Shown one piece after another: positions 1-8,095 of a DNA stretch of 64,000 nucleotides. The position numbers and the translations under genes are program-made. Source of the DNA: Bacteroidota bacterium (lineage in GTDB: Bacteria; Bacteroidota; Bacteroidia; Bacteroidales; JAAYUG01); contig JAKPTE010000008.1 of the NCBI GenBank assembly GCA_029571215.1, forward strand, positions 62,001 to 126,000. Direction: 5' to 3'. Under the pieces are notes generated by a model. The model was not told where the DNA came from and searched no databases. It saw only the letters and a list, made by a program, of their open reading frames with translations. Numbering within the stretch: position 1 is the stretch's first letter; every line of letters starts with the position of its first letter.

Positions 1-1035
1 CTCGATCTGTATTTCCGGCCCTCAGTATTATCCCTGACTCCCTATTCTTCTGCTCGTGATGATTTCCAGGGAGAGGCCTCGGTTTTTCTTGACGCCAATG
101 AAAATCCTTACAACAGTCCCTATAACCGTTACCCGGATCCGCACCACAGAAAACTAAGGAAGCGAATTGCCGAACTGAAAAATGTGCCTCCGGAATCCAT
201 TTTTCTTGGAAACGGAAGTGACGAAGCCATCGACCTGCTAATCAGGGCTACTTGCGAACCGGGTGTACATTCGGTGCTGGCAATTGATCCTACTTACGGT
301 ATGTATGCCGTTGCTGCTGCTGTGAACAATGTCAGATATACCGGGGTTCTTCTGAAAGAGGATTTTTCTCTTGACAGGGAGAAATTGCTCGGGGCGGTCA
401 CTTCACAGACCAGACTGCTGTTCCTCTGCTCTCCCAATAACCCAACAGCCAATAGTTTTGACCCGGCAGATATTGCATACCTTGTCAGAAATTTTCAAGG
501 ACAGGGACTGGTGGTACTCGATGAAGCGTATATTGATTTTTCCCGCTATCCGGGTTTTCTCGGGCGATTGCAGGATTTTGAAAACCTGGTCATCTTGCAG
601 ACTTTCTCCAAAGCATGGGGGCTTGCAGGAGTGCGACTGGGGATGGCGTTCGCAAATCCTGACATTATTAAAATACTCTATAAGATCAAGTATCCATATA
701 ATATCAATGTGCTCACCCAGGAACTTGTCATTGACTTTCTCAGCAAACCATACCTGAAAGATCAGTGGGTGGAGATGATTCTCAGCGAACGTACCATACT
801 CGCACAAAGGCTCGCCGGATTGCCATTTGTCAAAATGGTTTATCCTTCGGATGCGAATTTTCTTCTGGTACAGGTTGATGAAACGGAGAAAATATACAAC
901 TGGTTGTGCGGTCAGTCCGTTATTGTGCGCAATCGCTCCAACGTGAACCTGTGCTCCGGATGCCTGAGGATAACGGTGGGAACACCGGAAGAAAACCAAA
1001 AATTGCTGGATGCTCTATCATATTATAAAAAATAA
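1..1035 (+). CDS. hisC: Histidinol-phosphate aminotransferase, 5' end cut by window edge
   Basis: PLP-dependent class I/II aminotransferase that converts imidazole acetol-phosphate and glutamate to histidinol-phosphate in histidine synthesis. The reading frame is open from base 1, so the start lies upstream; 344 residues are visible, close to the whole protein (family about 350). Visible signatures are LDANENPYNS followed by YNRYPDP (substrate and PLP region), GNGSDEAIDLL, CSPNNPTAN, LDEAYIDFS and the PLP-lysine motif TFSKAWGLAGVRLG. The only in-frame ATG-type starts inside the window fall after the conserved N-terminus, so an internal start at 184 is rejected. It ends 3 bases before hisB, as part of one transcription unit; hisG and hisD are presumably upstream. 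Confidence 0.95.
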   Translation, partial: LDLYFRPSVLSLTPYSSARDDFQGEASVFLDANENPYNSPYNRYPDPHHRKLRKRIAELKNVPPESIFLGNGSDEAIDLLIRATCEPGVHSVLAIDPTYGMYAVAAAVNNVRYTGVLLKEDFSLDREKLLGAVTSQTRLLFLCSPNNPTANSFDPADIAYLVRNFQGQGLVVLDEAYIDFSRYPGFLGRLQDFENLVILQTFSKAWGLAGVRLGMAFANPDIIKILYKIKYPYNINVLTQELVIDFLSKPYLKDQWVEMILSERTILAQRLAGLPFVKMVYPSDANFLLVQVDETEKIYNWLCGQSVIVRNRSNVNLCSGCLRITVGTPEENQKLLDALSYYKK

Positions 1036-1038
1036 GTT

Positions 1039-2169
1039 ATGGCCGGAAAAAAAGTTCTTTTCATTGATCGTGATGGTACACTGATCGTTGAACCTCAGGA
1101 TACATTTCAGATTGATTCCCTGGAGCGTCTGGAATTTTTGCCGGGTGTATTCCGAAACCTTCATTACATACGGCATAACTGCGATTATGAACTCGTTATG
1201 GTTAGCAACCAGGATGGTCTGGGAACACCGGCATACCCGCAGGCTGCTTTTGATCTCGTGCAGAATAAACTGATTACTTATTTTACTAACGAAGGAGTTT
1301 TTTTTGATGACATTTATATTGATCCTTCCCTTCCTCATCAAAATTCACCCGGCAGGAAACCGGGTACGGCAATGCTGACGAAATATTTTGGTCCTGGCTA
1401 CAATCTCGCTGAATCGTATGTTATCGGCGATCGTCTCACAGATATTGAACTCGCGCGTAATCTGGGGGCATCCGGAATTCTTATCGGCGATGCATCTCGT
1501 TGGGAAGAGGTGCAAAAAGCTGGCCTCGGCGCATGGTGCGCTCTCATAAGTCCTGACTGGAACCGGATTGCAGAGTTTCTGATGCAGCGCAATCGCTATG
1601 CTCAGGTGAAACGGACAACCAGGGAAACCGATATTTCCGTTTCCATTAGTCTGGATGGAAAAGGTACAGGAAACATTTCCACTGGGATAGGATTTTTTGA
1701 TCATATGCTGGATCAGATTGCACGTCACTCCGGATGTGATATCAGTATCCGGGTAAAAGGAGATCTCCATGTAGATGAGCATCATACAATTGAAGATGTT
1801 GCCCTGTGCCTCGGCGAGGCGTTCCGAACTGCACTCGGCGATATGAAAGGAGTGCAACGGTATGGATTCGCCCTTCCGATGGATGAATCGCGGGCAACGG
1901 TGCTGATTGATTTTGGTGGTCGTCCCTTCTTCCGCTGGAAAGCGGTTTTCCGCAGAGAACGAATCGGAGAATTTCCTGCCGAAATGTTCCCGCACTTTTT
2001 CCGTTCTTTTGCCGATGCGGCACGTTGCAATTTGCATATTACCGCTTCGGGTGAAAACGAGCACCATAAGGCAGAAGCCATCTTTAAAGCCTTTGCCAGG
2101 GCACTGGGTATGGCTATCAGCAAAAACCCCCTAAAAAACTATTTGCCAAGCACAAAAGATAAAATCTGA
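1039..2169 (+). CDS. hisB: Bifunctional histidinol-phosphatase / imidazoleglycerol-phosphate dehydratase
   Basis: Fused enzyme for two steps of histidine synthesis. Residues about 1-165 are a HAD phosphatase: FIDRDGTLI (nucleophile Asp), VSNQDGLG, GRKPGTAML and VIGDRLTDIELA. Residues about 190-376 are the dehydratase with its two metal-binding His clusters, VDEHHTIEDVALCLGEAF and GENEHHKAEAIFKAFA. In the well-studied enterobacterial HisB the phosphatase has a Cys/His zinc site before RKP; here that loop reads DPSLPHQNSPGRKP and has no cysteine. The length (376 residues) suits the fused form. The gene follows hisC after 3 bases, and its TGA shares one base with the ATG of purU, which suggests translational coupling. 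Confidence 0.96.
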   Translation: MAGKKVLFIDRDGTLIVEPQDTFQIDSLERLEFLPGVFRNLHYIRHNCDYELVMVSNQDGLGTPAYPQAAFDLVQNKLITYFTNEGVFFDDIYIDPSLPHQNSPGRKPGTAMLTKYFGPGYNLAESYVIGDRLTDIELARNLGASGILIGDASRWEEVQKAGLGAWCALISPDWNRIAEFLMQRNRYAQVKRTTRETDISVSISLDGKGTGNISTGIGFFDHMLDQIARHSGCDISIRVKGDLHVDEHHTIEDVALCLGEAFRTALGDMKGVQRYGFALPMDESRATVLIDFGGRPFFRWKAVFRRERIGEFPAEMFPHFFRSFADAARCNLHITASGENEHHKAEAIFKAFARALGMAISKNPLKNYLPSTKDKI

Positions 2170-3050
2170 TGACTGACAATGCCATGCAAAAAAATCTGAA
2201 TACGGCAGTCTTGTTGATTCATTGCCCCGACCAGAAGGGAATTGTCGCTGCTCTTACACGTTTCATCCATGAAAACAATGGAAACATTGTTTATCTCGAT
2301 CAGCATGTGGATCATACCGACAAGGCTTTTTTTCTGCGTATAGCCTGGGATCTTGATAATTTTCTTATTCCGGATATAAAAATCGCCGACTATTTTGAAA
2401 CATTGCTGGCCGTGAAATACAATATGACCTGGCAACTCCACTTTTCCCGTCATGTTCCCCGCATGGCCATCATGGTTTCACGCCTGTCGCATTGCCTGTA
2501 TGATTTGCTTTCACGCTGGCAGGATGGCGAATGGAAAGTGGATATCCCGCTGATTATAAGTAATCACCAGGAACTCCATCATATTGCCACCCAGTTCAGT
2601 ATACCGTTTTTTAATATTCCGGTCTCCGGAAATGACAAAGAATCGGCCGAACAGAAACAGATGAAATTGCTGAAAGAGCATAATGTTGATTTTATTGTCC
2701 TTGCACGATATATGCAGGTTCTATCAGAAAATTTTATCAACGAATATCCGTTCAGAATAATTAATATTCATCATTCTTTTCTTCCTGCCTTTCCAGGAGC
2801 AAGGCCTTATCAGTCTGCATATGAGCGTGGTGTTAAAATTATCGGGGCTACCAGCCATTATGTAACCAGAGAACTTGATGCAGGACCTATTATTGAACAG
2901 GATGTGACGCGAATTACACATAAAGACAGCGTGGCCGATATCATCCGTAAAGGGCAGGATCTTGAAAAAATAGTCCTTTCGCGGGCAGTATATGCCCATA
3001 TCGAACACAAACTCCTCGTTTATAAGAACAAAACCATCGTTTTCAGTTGA
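2169..3050 (+). CDS. purU: Formyltetrahydrofolate deformylase
   Basis: Hydrolyses 10-formyl-tetrahydrofolate to formate and tetrahydrofolate in the cytoplasm. The N-terminal 80 residues form an ACT domain (IHCPDQKGIVAALTRFI). The rest is a formyltransferase-like domain: IISNHQELHHIA, FIVLARYMQVLS, then NIHHSFLPAFPGARPY with the catalytic Asn/His, and ATSHYVTRELDAGPIIEQDV with the catalytic Asp. The length of 293 residues is normal. It sits inside the histidine operon, overlapping hisB by one base and followed one base later by hisH. HisF releases AICAR, which the purine pathway formylates with 10-formyl-THF, so a folate link between the two pathways is plausible, but that is inference. Confidence 0.93.
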   Translation: MTDNAMQKNLNTAVLLIHCPDQKGIVAALTRFIHENNGNIVYLDQHVDHTDKAFFLRIAWDLDNFLIPDIKIADYFETLLAVKYNMTWQLHFSRHVPRMAIMVSRLSHCLYDLLSRWQDGEWKVDIPLIISNHQELHHIATQFSIPFFNIPVSGNDKESAEQKQMKLLKEHNVDFIVLARYMQVLSENFINEYPFRIINIHHSFLPAFPGARPYQSAYERGVKIIGATSHYVTRELDAGPIIEQDVTRITHKDSVADIIRKGQDLEKIVLSRAVYAHIEHKLLVYKNKTIVFS

Positions 3051-3051
3051 A

Positions 3052-3660
3052 ATGAAAGAAATTGCTGTTATTCGTTATAATGCAGGAAATATTCAGTCGG
3101 TTGTATATGCCCTGGAACGACTGGGAATTGAGGCAGTCGTGACGGATGATCCCGACCGGATCAGGAACGCTGACAAAGTGATATTTCCTGGGGTGGGAGA
3201 GGCTTCAACAACAATGGGCTATCTGAAACAAAAGGGACTTGACACTGTCATTTCATCCCTCACTCAGCCGGTTCTGGGTATTTGCCTTGGCCTTCAACTG
3301 ATGTGCCAATTTTCGGAAGAGGGTAATACCCAATGTTTAGGCATTTTCCATGCAAAAGTTAAAAAATTCCCCCTGTTCGCGGAAACGGAATCCATCCTTA
3401 AAGTGCCCCATATGGGATGGAACACGGTGACAAAAAACAGTATGGACAACCCTCTCCTTTACAACCTTGATACCTCTCCATTTTTCTATTTTGTCCATAG
3501 TTTTTATGCAACAACAGGACCAGATACCGCCGCAGTAACTGAATACGGAGTACCTTTCAGTTCTGTGCTCAGCAACAAAAACTTTATGGCGGTTCAGTTT
3601 CATCCTGAAAAAAGCGGATTAGCAGGCGAAGTTCTTCTTAAAAATTTTTTGAAACTATGA
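3052..3660 (+). CDS. hisH: Imidazole glycerol phosphate synthase, glutaminase subunit
   Basis: Class I glutamine amidotransferase that supplies ammonia to HisF. Motifs: FPGVGEASTTMGYL, the nucleophile region VLGICLGLQLMC (Cys), and AVQFHPEKSG with the His-Glu of the catalytic triad. The ATG at 3052 is chosen because the protein then begins MKEIAVIRYNAGNIQSV, as HisH proteins do (202 residues, family about 200). A longer in-frame reading from 2992 would lie inside purU and add 20 unrelated residues. It starts one base after the purU stop and overlaps the hisA start by 4 bases (ATGA). Confidence 0.95.
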   Translation: MKEIAVIRYNAGNIQSVVYALERLGIEAVVTDDPDRIRNADKVIFPGVGEASTTMGYLKQKGLDTVISSLTQPVLGICLGLQLMCQFSEEGNTQCLGIFHAKVKKFPLFAETESILKVPHMGWNTVTKNSMDNPLLYNLDTSPFFYFVHSFYATTGPDTAAVTEYGVPFSSVLSNKNFMAVQFHPEKSGLAGEVLLKNFLKL

Positions 3661-4388
3661 TGGAGTTGATACCGGCAATTGATATTATCGAAGGGAGATG
3701 CGTTCGACTTAAGAAAGGGGACTTCGCATCGGTAACAATATACAATGATGATCCCGCTGACCTTGTTGCATCATTTTATAAGGCCGGGCTCAGCCGAATT
3801 CATTGTGTTGATCTGGACGGTGCACGCAAACGTACTCCTGTGAACCTTGCGACTCTTACAAAAATGGTAGCATCCGCTCCTGTGAAAATTGAATGGGGTG
3901 GAGGAATTACTTCCTTAGACGATGTCCGGACAATTCTCTCAATGGGGGCAGATCGGGTTATTGTAGGTAGTGCTGCAGCTACAAATCCCGATCTTGTAAA
4001 AGAATGGCTGAACGAATTCGGATCTAAGAAAATAGTTTTCGGAACTGATATTAAAAATTACAAAATTGCGGTGCATGGCTGGCTGGATACCGTTGACAGA
4101 AATCTTGATGAATTTATTGCCTTCTGGCTGGCGGAAGGTGCCAGGTATTTCCTCTGTACCGATATATCGCGTGACGGCCTTTTGGAAGGTCCGGCGGTGG
4201 AACTGTACAAAAAGATAAAAAGGCAATTTCCTGATGCTTTTCTGATTGCAAGCGGAGGTGTGTCCTGCTATAACGATCTGATGGAACTTGAAAAGGCTGG
4301 AGCCGATGCGGCCATTGTTGGCAAAGCCTTCTATGAGGGAAAGATTACCCTGAACGAAATGCAAACATTTATTCATCATGCTGGCTAA
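3657..4388 (+). CDS. hisA: Phosphoribosylformimino-5-aminoimidazole carboxamide ribotide isomerase
   Basis: TIM-barrel isomerase that opens ProFAR to PRFAR, the fourth step of histidine synthesis. It begins with the phosphate-binding half-barrel [19 protein letters not shown], where the Asp of AID is catalytic; the second half carries FGTDIKNYK and [13 protein letters not shown] with the second catalytic Asp. [10 protein letters not shown] and ASGGVS are phosphate-binding loops. The length is 243 residues. There are two adjacent Met codons (3657 and 3660); the first overlaps the hisH stop as ATGA and is the likely start. Its 3' end overlaps hisF by 11 bases. Confidence 0.95.
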   Translation: MMELIPAIDIIEGRCVRLKKGDFASVTIYNDDPADLVASFYKAGLSRIHCVDLDGARKRTPVNLATLTKMVASAPVKIEWGGGITSLDDVRTILSMGADRVIVGSAAATNPDLVKEWLNEFGSKKIVFGTDIKNYKIAVHGWLDTVDRNLDEFIAFWLAEGARYFLCTDISRDGLLEGPAVELYKKIKRQFPDAFLIASGGVSCYNDLMELEKAGADAAIVGKAFYEGKITLNEMQTFIHHAG

Positions 4389-5133
4389 ACGAATTATTCC
4401 ATGCCTTGACGTGAAAGACGGTAAAACGGTTAAAGGCGTTAAGTTTGTTAATATTCAGGATGCCGGTGACCCGGTGGAACTGGGACGCCGGTATTCGGAA
4501 GAAGGTGCTGATGAACTGGTCTACCTCGACATTACCGCAAGCCATGAAGGGCGCAAACTGTTTCATGATCTGGTGCGACGTATCGCACGCCATCTGAATA
4601 TTCCGTTTACTGTAGGTGGTGGTATTTCTGAACTGGCTGATGCAGAAGCACTTCTGATGGCTGGCGCTGACAAAATATCCATAAATACTTCTGCTGTTCA
4701 GAACCCTGGTCTGATCACTTCCCTGGCCAGAAATTTCGGAACCCAGTTTGTGGTTGTGGCAATTGACGCCCGTATGGAAAACAACCAATGGATAGTATAT
4801 ACGCATGGAGGAAGGAACCGTACGCAAAAAGAACTGTTTGCCTGGGCCAGGGAGGCTCAGGAACGCGGTGCCGGGGAAATTCTTTTTACTTCCATGAACC
4901 ACGATGGCACAAAAAACGGCTATGCAATTGACGCTTTGGCTATACTCTCCAACCAGCTTTCCATTCCTGTTATAGCCTCCGGGGGAGCCGGCCGTATGGA
5001 ACATTTTTTAGAAGTTTTTACAGTTGGAAAAGCCGATGCTGCCCTTGCTGCCAGTGTTTTTCACTATGGTGAAATACCCCTTCCGGATTTGAAAAAATAC
5101 CTTGCCGATCGAAATATTCCAGTAAGATTGTAA
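4378..5133 (+). CDS. hisF: Imidazole glycerol phosphate synthase, cyclase subunit
   Basis: TIM-barrel cyclase that uses HisH-derived ammonia to turn PRFAR into imidazole glycerol phosphate and AICAR. The N-terminus [20 protein letters not shown] contains the first catalytic Asp; VVVAIDARM carries the second. Phosphate loops are [24 protein letters not shown] and IASGGAG. The loop [13 protein letters not shown] replaces the usual SMDxDGT with Asn, a small deviation. The length of 251 residues is typical. It overlaps hisA by 11 bases, the tightest coupling in the operon, and ends 11 bases before hisIE. Confidence 0.95.
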   Translation: MLAKRIIPCLDVKDGKTVKGVKFVNIQDAGDPVELGRRYSEEGADELVYLDITASHEGRKLFHDLVRRIARHLNIPFTVGGGISELADAEALLMAGADKISINTSAVQNPGLITSLARNFGTQFVVVAIDARMENNQWIVYTHGGRNRTQKELFAWAREAQERGAGEILFTSMNHDGTKNGYAIDALAILSNQLSIPVIASGGAGRMEHFLEVFTVGKADAALAASVFHYGEIPLPDLKKYLADRNIPVRL

Positions 5134-5144
5134 ATATTATACGT

Positions 5145-5738
5145 ATGCAACCTGACTTTTCCAAACTTGGCGGGCTTATTCCTGCCGTTATTCAAAGCGC
5201 TTCCAGCAAAAATGTACTGATGGTAGGTTTTATGAACAGGGAAGCGTATGAAAAAACATTATCCACCGGCCTGGTTACCTTTTTCAGCCGCTCACGAAAC
5301 AAGCTCTGGACAAAAGGAGAAGAAAGCGGCCATTTTCTCAAGGTGGTGAGCGTTCACCCCGATTGTGACAACGATACCCTCTTAATTCTTGCCGAACCAA
5401 ACGGTCCTACCTGCCACCTTGGAAATGAATCATGTTTTGCAGGGACACGTTATACTGGTATTTCTTTCCTCCTTGATCTGGAGGCAGTTATTGAATCCAG
5501 AAAACAAGAAATGCCTGAAAATTCTTATACTACCCAGCTCTTTCGGCAGGGAATAAACCGAATATCACAGAAAGTAGGGGAGGAGGCAGTGGAATTGGTA
5601 GTGGAAGCAATCGGCAATAACCGGGAAAGACTGCTGAGTGAGGCTGCTGACCTGATGTACCATTTTCTGGTGCTTCTTTCTGCAAAAAATCTAAAACTGG
5701 AGGATGTGGTTGATGTTCTTCAGAAACGCCATAGCTGA
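5145..5738 (+). CDS. hisIE: Bifunctional phosphoribosyl-AMP cyclohydrolase / phosphoribosyl-ATP pyrophosphatase
   Basis: Fusion of the second and third steps of histidine synthesis. Residues about 1-110 are HisI: VLMVGFMNREAYEKTL, LWTKGEESGHFL, the metal motif HPDCDNDTLL and GPTCHLGNESCF. Residues about 112-197 are HisE, an all-helical MazG-like pyrophosphatase with QKVGEEAVELVVEA and LLSEAADLMYHFLVLL. The length of 197 residues matches the usual fusion. It is the last gene of the operon and ends 24 bases before a convergent receiver gene; I see no hairpin terminator between them. Confidence 0.95.
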   Translation: MQPDFSKLGGLIPAVIQSASSKNVLMVGFMNREAYEKTLSTGLVTFFSRSRNKLWTKGEESGHFLKVVSVHPDCDNDTLLILAEPNGPTCHLGNESCFAGTRYTGISFLLDLEAVIESRKQEMPENSYTTQLFRQGINRISQKVGEEAVELVVEAIGNNRERLLSEAADLMYHFLVLLSAKNLKLEDVVDVLQKRHS

Positions 5739-5762
5739 AAATGGACGTTTATTCTGGTCGGT

Positions 5763-6140
5763 TTATTGGCTTTCAATTGCTTCCAGTAAGGTTTCGATGG
5801 AAAAGGGTTTGGTCAGGATATAATCCGCACCGAGTTTCCGGGCAGTGGCAAGATGATCATTTGCGCTGATGCGTCCGCCCCCTGATATGGCTATGATTCG
5901 TGGCTTTGGTTGAAGTTTTTTTGCATTCATTAAAACTTCAATACCATCAGCTTCCGGCATAATTATGTCTGTTATAATGACATCGGGAATAAACACCTGC
6001 AAGGCTTTGATGGCTTCATTTCCGTTAGCCGCCGCGAATACTGTGTAACCCTCTTCTGACAGGGCTTCCTGAATACCTTCCCTTATCAGCTTCTCATCGT
6101 CAACTACCAGAATTCGTTTCATTTTATGCAATGGTTCCAT
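5763..6140 (-). CDS. Single-domain response regulator (CheY-like receiver)
   Basis: A receiver domain only, with no output domain. It has the acidic pair VVDDEK, the phospho-acceptor Asp in VIITDIIMPEADG, a conserved Ser in AISGGGR and the switch Lys in ILTKPFS. The frame opens at 6140, directly after the stop of the kinase gene, but the family-like start is the inner ATG at 6122 (MKRILVVDDEK, 119 residues, acceptor Asp 52). It is downstream of and probably co-transcribed with the PAS histidine kinase, its likely partner. With no DNA-binding domain, it must pass the signal on through another protein. Confidence 0.9.
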   Translation of the reverse strand: MEPLHKMKRILVVDDEKLIREGIQEALSEEGYTVFAAANGNEAIKALQVFIPDVIITDIIMPEADGIEVLMNAKKLQPKPRIIAISGGGRISANDHLATARKLGADYILTKPFSIETLLEAIESQ

Positions 6141-7988
6141 TTATTCCATTATCGGTAAGAAAATCTGCAGAACGGTTCCTTCGCCCGGATGGCTTCTAAC
6201 TTGTATTTCACCGTTGTATTTCTTAACCAGATTATGTACAATGTACAACCCCAGTCCGGTTCCCAGTCCGACATCTTTTGTCGTAAAAAATGGCTCGAAA
6301 ATCCGGTTAATGTTTTTATCACTTATTCCGCAACCGGTATCTTCAACGCTCACTATGGCGTATCGGCCGGTATGCTTTGTTTGTCTGTCTTTTTCCGCTG
6401 CTCCATTCTTGCCGGAACACCGTATGGTAACAGTAAGCCGTCCCTTTCCTTCCATTGCATGAATTGCATTGGTAATCAGATTCTGGAGAATCTGATGCAC
6501 ATGGACCGGCTTCATATTGACAAGTCCACAATCGTTCAGGTCTGTTCTGAAATCAATTGTTTCCGGAATGGTGTCTTTAATCAGGTCAAGAATATTGTTC
6601 ACCGTATCCTTCAGGTTGATCTTTTCCGGATAATCTTCGGGGTAATTTGTGAAAGATACGATTTGCTGAAGCAACTGCTTTCCCCGTTCCTGAGCCAGAA
6701 GTATTTTCTCCAGGTTCTTTCGTAATTTTTCGTTTTCCCCGGCCTCTTTCAGTGCCATTTCGGTATACAACTGCATGCCCATAAGGAGGTTATTGAAATC
6801 ATGCGCAATTCCCCCTGCCAGCGTTCCAATGGCCTGAAGCTTTTCAGCCTGCTTGAGCTTTTCTTCCAGCAGATGTGTTTCGGTAATGTCTTCAATAATG
6901 CCATCATAATATATTTGACCCTCAGGGCTTTTATACACCTTTCCCCTGTCTTTGACTATAATTCGCGTTCCGTCTTTCTTTTTGAGATGAATTTCCGGCT
7001 GATAGTATTCCTCACCTGGTTCCAAAGGCTGAAGAAGTTTTTCCCTTTCATCCGGTTCGCTGTAAAAATCCTGCACCGGATGGGCAAATGCTTCCTCCGG
7101 AGAATCATACCCCAGCATGTGAATAAAAGCCGGATTAGCATATAGCAGTTTCCCTTCACGGTTGGTCCGGTAAATACCTACCGGAAGCCGGTTCGTCAAT
7201 GATCGGTATTTTTCTTCACTTTCAAGCAGTGCCTTTTCTGCCATCCGGATATGGGAAATATCAACAACAAAACCTCTGAAACCTATCGGTTTCCCACCCT
7301 GATAAATAATATCAGAATAGATAAGGACAGGAAAGGTCGAACCATCTTTTCTCTTTGCCAGATAGGCGTTACCTTTAATCTTTTCGCCCGAAAGGGTTCT
7401 TTTCATGTTTTCCTTTATACGGGGCAGTTCTTCGGGTACAAACATGTCGAAGGCATTGATTCTGTCCCCTTTTGAGTAGCCAAATACTTCAAAGGAACTC
7501 TCATTGAGAAAGAGAAAATTCCCATCCGTATCCATTTCAAAAACAGTTTCCGGCAAAAGCTGGGCAAACTCCTTGAACTGCGATGTACTTTTTTGCAATT
7601 CTTCCATCATCTGATGGTACCTTGTTGAGTCGAATCCAAGGCATGCAATTCCGTCAAATGTTCCCTTATTGTCAATTATCCACCAGAGGCAGTTCAGGTA
7701 AAGTCTGATACCGTTTTTCCCTTGTAAACCCACTTCGGTAAGATGTGTTCCCGTAGAATTCACTTCCCATTGTTTCCGCAAGGAACCCGATACCGGAACA
7801 AAATCAGTTAACCTGTATATTTTTTCATCCTGTCGGTAACCTGAAAAATTTATTCCTTGCTCATTTATGTAGGAAAGGCGAAGGAACCGGTTGAATTCAA
7901 AATAAGCAAGTGGGGAATGTTGAAACAACATCCTCAGAAAGTCCCTTTCAGAACTGGATATCCGGTATGAAACGTTCTGAAACTGCAT
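6141..7988 (-). CDS. PAS-domain sensor histidine kinase (NtrB-like core)
   Basis: A probably cytoplasmic kinase with no membrane segment visible. Residues about 15-125, 135-250 and 255-370 look like three PAS/PAC modules (for example FLNESSFEVFGYSKGD, RKDGSTFPVLIYSDIIYQGG and LLYANPAFIHMLGYDS). A coiled linker leads to the dimerisation helix with the phospho-acceptor His396 in GGIAHDFNNLL. The ATPase domain follows with an N box (QNLITNAIHAM), G1 (VEDTGCGIS), F box (IFEPFFTTK) and G2 (GLGTGLGLYIVHNLV). The GGIAHDFNN form is typical of hybrid/NtrB-type kinases. It is directly followed by the receiver gene, which starts at its stop codon. Confidence 0.93.
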   Translation of the reverse strand: MQFQNVSYRISSSERDFLRMLFQHSPLAYFEFNRFLRLSYINEQGINFSGYRQDEKIYRLTDFVPVSGSLRKQWEVNSTGTHLTEVGLQGKNGIRLYLNCLWWIIDNKGTFDGIACLGFDSTRYHQMMEELQKSTSQFKEFAQLLPETVFEMDTDGNFLFLNESSFEVFGYSKGDRINAFDMFVPEELPRIKENMKRTLSGEKIKGNAYLAKRKDGSTFPVLIYSDIIYQGGKPIGFRGFVVDISHIRMAEKALLESEEKYRSLTNRLPVGIYRTNREGKLLYANPAFIHMLGYDSPEEAFAHPVQDFYSEPDEREKLLQPLEPGEEYYQPEIHLKKKDGTRIIVKDRGKVYKSPEGQIYYDGIIEDITETHLLEEKLKQAEKLQAIGTLAGGIAHDFNNLLMGMQLYTEMALKEAGENEKLRKNLEKILLAQERGKQLLQQIVSFTNYPEDYPEKINLKDTVNNILDLIKDTIPETIDFRTDLNDCGLVNMKPVHVHQILQNLITNAIHAMEGKGRLTVTIRCSGKNGAAEKDRQTKHTGRYAIVSVEDTGCGISDKNINRIFEPFFTTKDVGLGTGLGLYIVHNLVKKYNGEIQVRSHPGEGTVLQIFLPIME

Positions 7989-8039
7989 TCACCTGATTGG
8001 CGGGATAAATATACAAAAGAGCTTTTGTTATTCAACATA

Positions 8040-8075
8040 AAAAAGCCTGCTGGTTAAACCACCAACAGGCTTTTT
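8040..8075 (-). terminator. Rho-independent terminator (can work in both directions)
   Basis: A 15-bp stem with one mismatch (AAAAAGCCTGCTGGT against ACCAACAGGCTTTTT) encloses a 6-base loop TAAACC. A run of A on one side and T on the other makes it a terminator on either strand. It lies just after the stop of the M13 peptidase gene on the minus strand and before the kinase gene, so it most likely closes the rocD-peptidase unit. Confidence 0.8.
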
Positions 8076-8095
8076 GGTATTTTTACATGAAACAT

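Noticed and set aside
1345-2067. Long minus-strand open frame (240 codons) opposite hisB
   Set aside because: It lies wholly inside hisB, whose motifs are certain, and its product shows no family pattern; it is a codon-bias shadow.
2992-3051. 20-codon N-terminal extension of hisH
   Set aside because: It lies within purU, and HisH proteins begin at MKEIAVIRYNAGNIQ; ATG 3052 is the better start.
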